From Butyrivibrio sp. (GTDB taxonomy: Bacteria; Bacillota; Clostridia; Lachnospirales; Lachnospiraceae), in the NCBI GenBank assembly GCA_016297265.1, contig JAEDHB010000001.1, forward strand, positions 62,001 through 126,000: a stretch of 64,000 bases of DNA, read 5' to 3'. The translations under genes were made by a program, and so were the position numbers. Shown piece by piece: positions 62,085-64,000 of this stretch. The stretch's first letter is position 1; every line of letters starts with the position of its first letter. The notes below the pieces were generated by a model, which did no database searches, was not told the origin of the DNA, and saw nothing but the letters and a program-made list of their open reading frames with translations.

Positions 62085-62888
62085 TTATAAATATTTCATT
62101 AACAACTGTGCACCAATATATACAATCGGTGCAACAAAAATCATACTGTCAAATCTGTCCAGAATACCGCCATGACCCGGAATCAGATTGCTGTAATCCT
62201 TAATATTGTGATTTCTCTTTATTGCGGAAGCTGCCAAATCACCAAATATCGAAATAAATGCACCCACGGCACTGATTAACATAAATGGCACCTGCGCATT
62301 GATTCCAAGTGTTCCATGCAAAATAAAACCATAGGCCAATCCCACTAATGCTGCTCCGCCTACGCCTCCAATGGCCCCTTCGATGGATTTCTTAGGACTG
62401 AGGTTGGGCAGAAATTTGTGTTTTCCGATATTGACCCCGACAAAATATGCCAGAGTATCTGCAATCCATGAACATACAAACAAAAGTATAAATACATAGA
62501 TTCCGTAATCTTCAATTATCCTTATTTTGTACAGGAATGACAACGGAATTGCAACATAGAATATGCCTAAAAGTGCAAAGGCAGCATCCTTGGCCTTTCT
62601 GGTATTAAATGTGCAGACATACATAAACATTAATATAATGCCGCATGCAACACAGTAATACTGCATGTATTCCATTTTATCAAACCAGAGCAAAACATAA
62701 TATGCAGCTGCCAAAACATATCCGGTAACACCTAAAACCGTCTTATGAATACCGACAACTCTATATAATTCAAACATGCCAAGGCAAGTAATTAATAATG
62801 AGAGAAGAAACATTGTAATTCTTCCCCCGGCAACCGCTCCTACCAAAATCACTGTAAGCACGGCGCCACTAATAATTCTTGTTCGCAT
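62085..62888 (-). CDS. cdsA: Phosphatidate cytidylyltransferase (CdsA)
   Basis: A 267-residue multi-pass membrane enzyme that makes CDP-diacylglycerol from phosphatidate and CTP. The family signature GHGGILDRFDSMIFVAPI is near the C-terminus, preceded by SPKKSIEGAIGG. AGGAGG before ATG 62888 fixes the start; the longer frame overlaps uppS in another phase. The product feeds PgsA (44853). Confidence 0.96.
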   Translation of the reverse strand: MRTRIISGAVLTVILVGAVAGGRITMFLLSLLITCLGMFELYRVVGIHKTVLGVTGYVLAAAYYVLLWFDKMEYMQYYCVACGIILMFMYVCTFNTRKAKDAAFALLGIFYVAIPLSFLYKIRIIEDYGIYVFILLFVCSWIADTLAYFVGVNIGKHKFLPNLSPKKSIEGAIGGVGGAALVGLAYGFILHGTLGINAQVPFMLISAVGAFISIFGDLAASAIKRNHNIKDYSNLIPGHGGILDRFDSMIFVAPIVYIGAQLLMKYL

Positions 62889-62889
62889 A

Positions 62890-63624
62890 TTATTCCTCCT
62901 TGACTCCGCCAAATCTTCTGTCTCGTTTATTATATCTCTCAATGGACTCAATCAGTCGTGATTTATTGAAATCCGGCCACAGAACCTCCGGAAAATCAAA
63001 TTCTGCATAAGCATTTTGCCAAAGCAGAAAGTTTGACAATCTCTTTTCTCCGCTTGTTCTAATGAGTAAATCGATATCCGGTGCATCACCGGTGTCAAGA
63101 TATTTTGAAAACATTTTCTCACTTATTGAGTCAGGTTCAATCCCTTTATCAACAACATCTTTTACAAGCTTTCTGACAGCACGGATAATTTCATCTCTGC
63201 CTCCGTAATTGAGCGCAATCTGAAAAGTAAGTCCTGTATTATTCTTTGTCGCTTCTTCGAGTTCCGATATTTTCGTTAAAATATCATCATCAAGCCGGTC
63301 TCTGCTCCCCAGAACAACTACTTTCATATTATCCTTGTTGGCACGCTTAATACATGTCTTGAGATAATTTCTCAATAAGCGCATCAACCCATCCACTTCA
63401 ACCTGCGAACGGGACCAGTTTTCTGTTGAAAAAACATAAACAGTCAGATATTTTATGCCAATTTCGTCCGCATCATCACGGATTTTCTCCATGACCTTGC
63501 AGCCCTTAATATGCCCATAATTCCTTGGCATATGTTTTTTTTGTGCCCATCTGCCGTTTCCATCCAGAATAATACCTACATGGCACGGAATATTAAGGCC
63601 AAGAGACTCATTATAAATATCCAT
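62890..63624 (-). CDS. uppS: Undecaprenyl diphosphate synthase (UppS)
   Basis: A 244-residue cis-prenyltransferase. IILDGNGRWAQKK holds the catalytic Asp, STENWSRSQVEVDGLM and LLIRTSGEKRLSNFLLWQ complete the diphosphate-binding site. It builds the C55 carrier lipid for peptidoglycan. It lies 12 bases after frr and two before cdsA, the standard frr-uppS-cdsA-dxr-rseP order. Confidence 0.97.
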   Translation of the reverse strand: MDIYNESLGLNIPCHVGIILDGNGRWAQKKHMPRNYGHIKGCKVMEKIRDDADEIGIKYLTVYVFSTENWSRSQVEVDGLMRLLRNYLKTCIKRANKDNMKVVVLGSRDRLDDDILTKISELEEATKNNTGLTFQIALNYGGRDEIIRAVRKLVKDVVDKGIEPDSISEKMFSKYLDTGDAPDIDLLIRTSGEKRLSNFLLWQNAYAEFDFPEVLWPDFNKSRLIESIERYNKRDRRFGGVKEE

Positions 63625-63636
63625 ACAAATACCGGA

Positions 63637-64000
63637 CTATACAGTCATTATTTCCTTTGATTTATTATCTACTATTTTGTCGATTTCCGCAACATACTTA
63701 TCTGTCAGTTTCTGGATATCGGCTTCAAATTTCTTAACCTCATCCTCGGACAAATCTTCTTCCTTTGCGGATTTCTTAATTGAATCGTTGGCATCTCTTC
63801 TGATATTACGAATTGCAACCTTGGCATTCTCGCCCTTTTTCTTGATATCTTTAACAATTTCTTTTCTTCTGTCCTCAGTAAGCTCCGGAAAAACAAGTCT
63901 TATCGTTGTTCCGTCGTTAGTTGGAGTAAGACCCAAATCCGAAATAAGAATTGCTTTTTCAATATCTTTAAGAAGTGAGCTGTCACCAAATGGCTTAATC
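63637..64000 (-). CDS. frr: Ribosome recycling factor (partial, 5' end beyond the window)
   Basis: The C-terminal 120 or so residues of RRF. The frame runs on from the edge with KPFGDSSLLKDIEKAI and SDLGLTPTNDGTTIRLVFPE, then the helical RKEIVKDIKKKGENAKVAI and RRDANDSIKKSAKEEDLSED. RRF splits post-termination ribosomes together with EF-G. Only the start codon and about the first third are missing. Confidence 0.96.
   Translation of the reverse strand, partial: IKPFGDSSLLKDIEKAILISDLGLTPTNDGTTIRLVFPELTEDRRKEIVKDIKKKGENAKVAIRNIRRDANDSIKKSAKEEDLSEDEVKKFEADIQKLTDKYVAEIDKIVDNKSKEIMTV

Noticed and set aside
1..64000. CRISPR arrays, insertion sequences, prophage or toxin-antitoxin loci
   Set aside because: No regularly spaced repeats, transposase motifs or phage genes are present. 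The repeats seen are single palindromes or a two-copy duplication.

Overview
The window looks like a chromosomal segment of a low-GC Firmicute of class Clostridia, most likely family Lachnospiraceae. Supporting signs are Gram-positive PolC, LexA with CGAAC/GTTC-type SOS boxes, an L27 N-terminal extension next to its protease gene prp, SepF/YlmH, RecU, RNase Y, a HisZ-dependent short HisG, sporulation-linked GerW and YlbJ, and strong Shine-Dalgarno sites. I cannot name the species. Nearly everything is core housekeeping. I see no CRISPR array, insertion sequence or prophage.

Layout. (1) 1-5552, + strand: yggS-sepF-ylmH-lspA-rluD (cell division and envelope), then a cytidylate-kinase-like gene and a secreted L,D-transpeptidase-fold protein that has lost its catalytic motif. 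(2) 5558-9438: a tyrosine recombinase with a 36-bp palindrome in its leader, a DEAD-box helicase, and a divergent pair of a LysM membrane protein (YneA-like) and lexA, sharing an array of SOS boxes. A possible structured RNA lies downstream of the LysM gene. (3) 9526-17537, - strand: rplU-prp-rpmA-obg-yhbY-nadD-yqeK-rsfS-folC-folE-folP-folBK, linking ribosome assembly, NAD and folate synthesis. (4) 17543-24502, - strand: hisZ-G-D-B-(A+I fusion), then an RNase E/G and an SPFH protein. (5) 24506-32414, - strand: pepD, a small alarmone synthetase, rsmF, two pseudouridine synthases, HAD and SDR enzymes, and recU. (6) 32451-34075: ylbJ (+) facing a coiled-coil protein. (7) 34082-46769, - strand: rimO-pgsA-pncC-lysA-two orphans-ytfI/gerW, a small membrane protein missed by length cut-offs, rpmB, yloU, fakA-like, recG, a phosphatase and rsmD. 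(8) 46830-50746, - strand: recA (SOS box) -recX, rny and a membrane protein. (9) 51048-53933, - strand: a lipoprotein nuclease coupled to a small unknown gene, tRNA-Glu, an HD alarmone hydrolase and a lipoprotein. (10) 53951-64000, - strand: frr-uppS-cdsA-dxr-rseP-ispG-polC.

Many genes are translationally coupled: TAATG or ATGA overlaps occur at sepF/ylmH, rsfS/folC, folE/folP, hisB/hisAI, rsmF/rsuA-like, rimO/pgsA and the nuclease pair. Three DNA-damage loci (lexA, the LysM gene and recA) carry SOS boxes over good sigma-A promoters, so the core of a LexA regulon is visible. Alarmone synthesis (30074-30874) and hydrolysis (52738-53298) are encoded by separate single-domain proteins.

No obviously new multi-gene system stands out. 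The best leads are the catalytically dead L,D-transpeptidase homologue, the palindrome at the recombinase gene, the three-way-junction RNA candidate at 8136-8238, the orphan genes beside ytfI/gerW, and the small-protein/nuclease pair.
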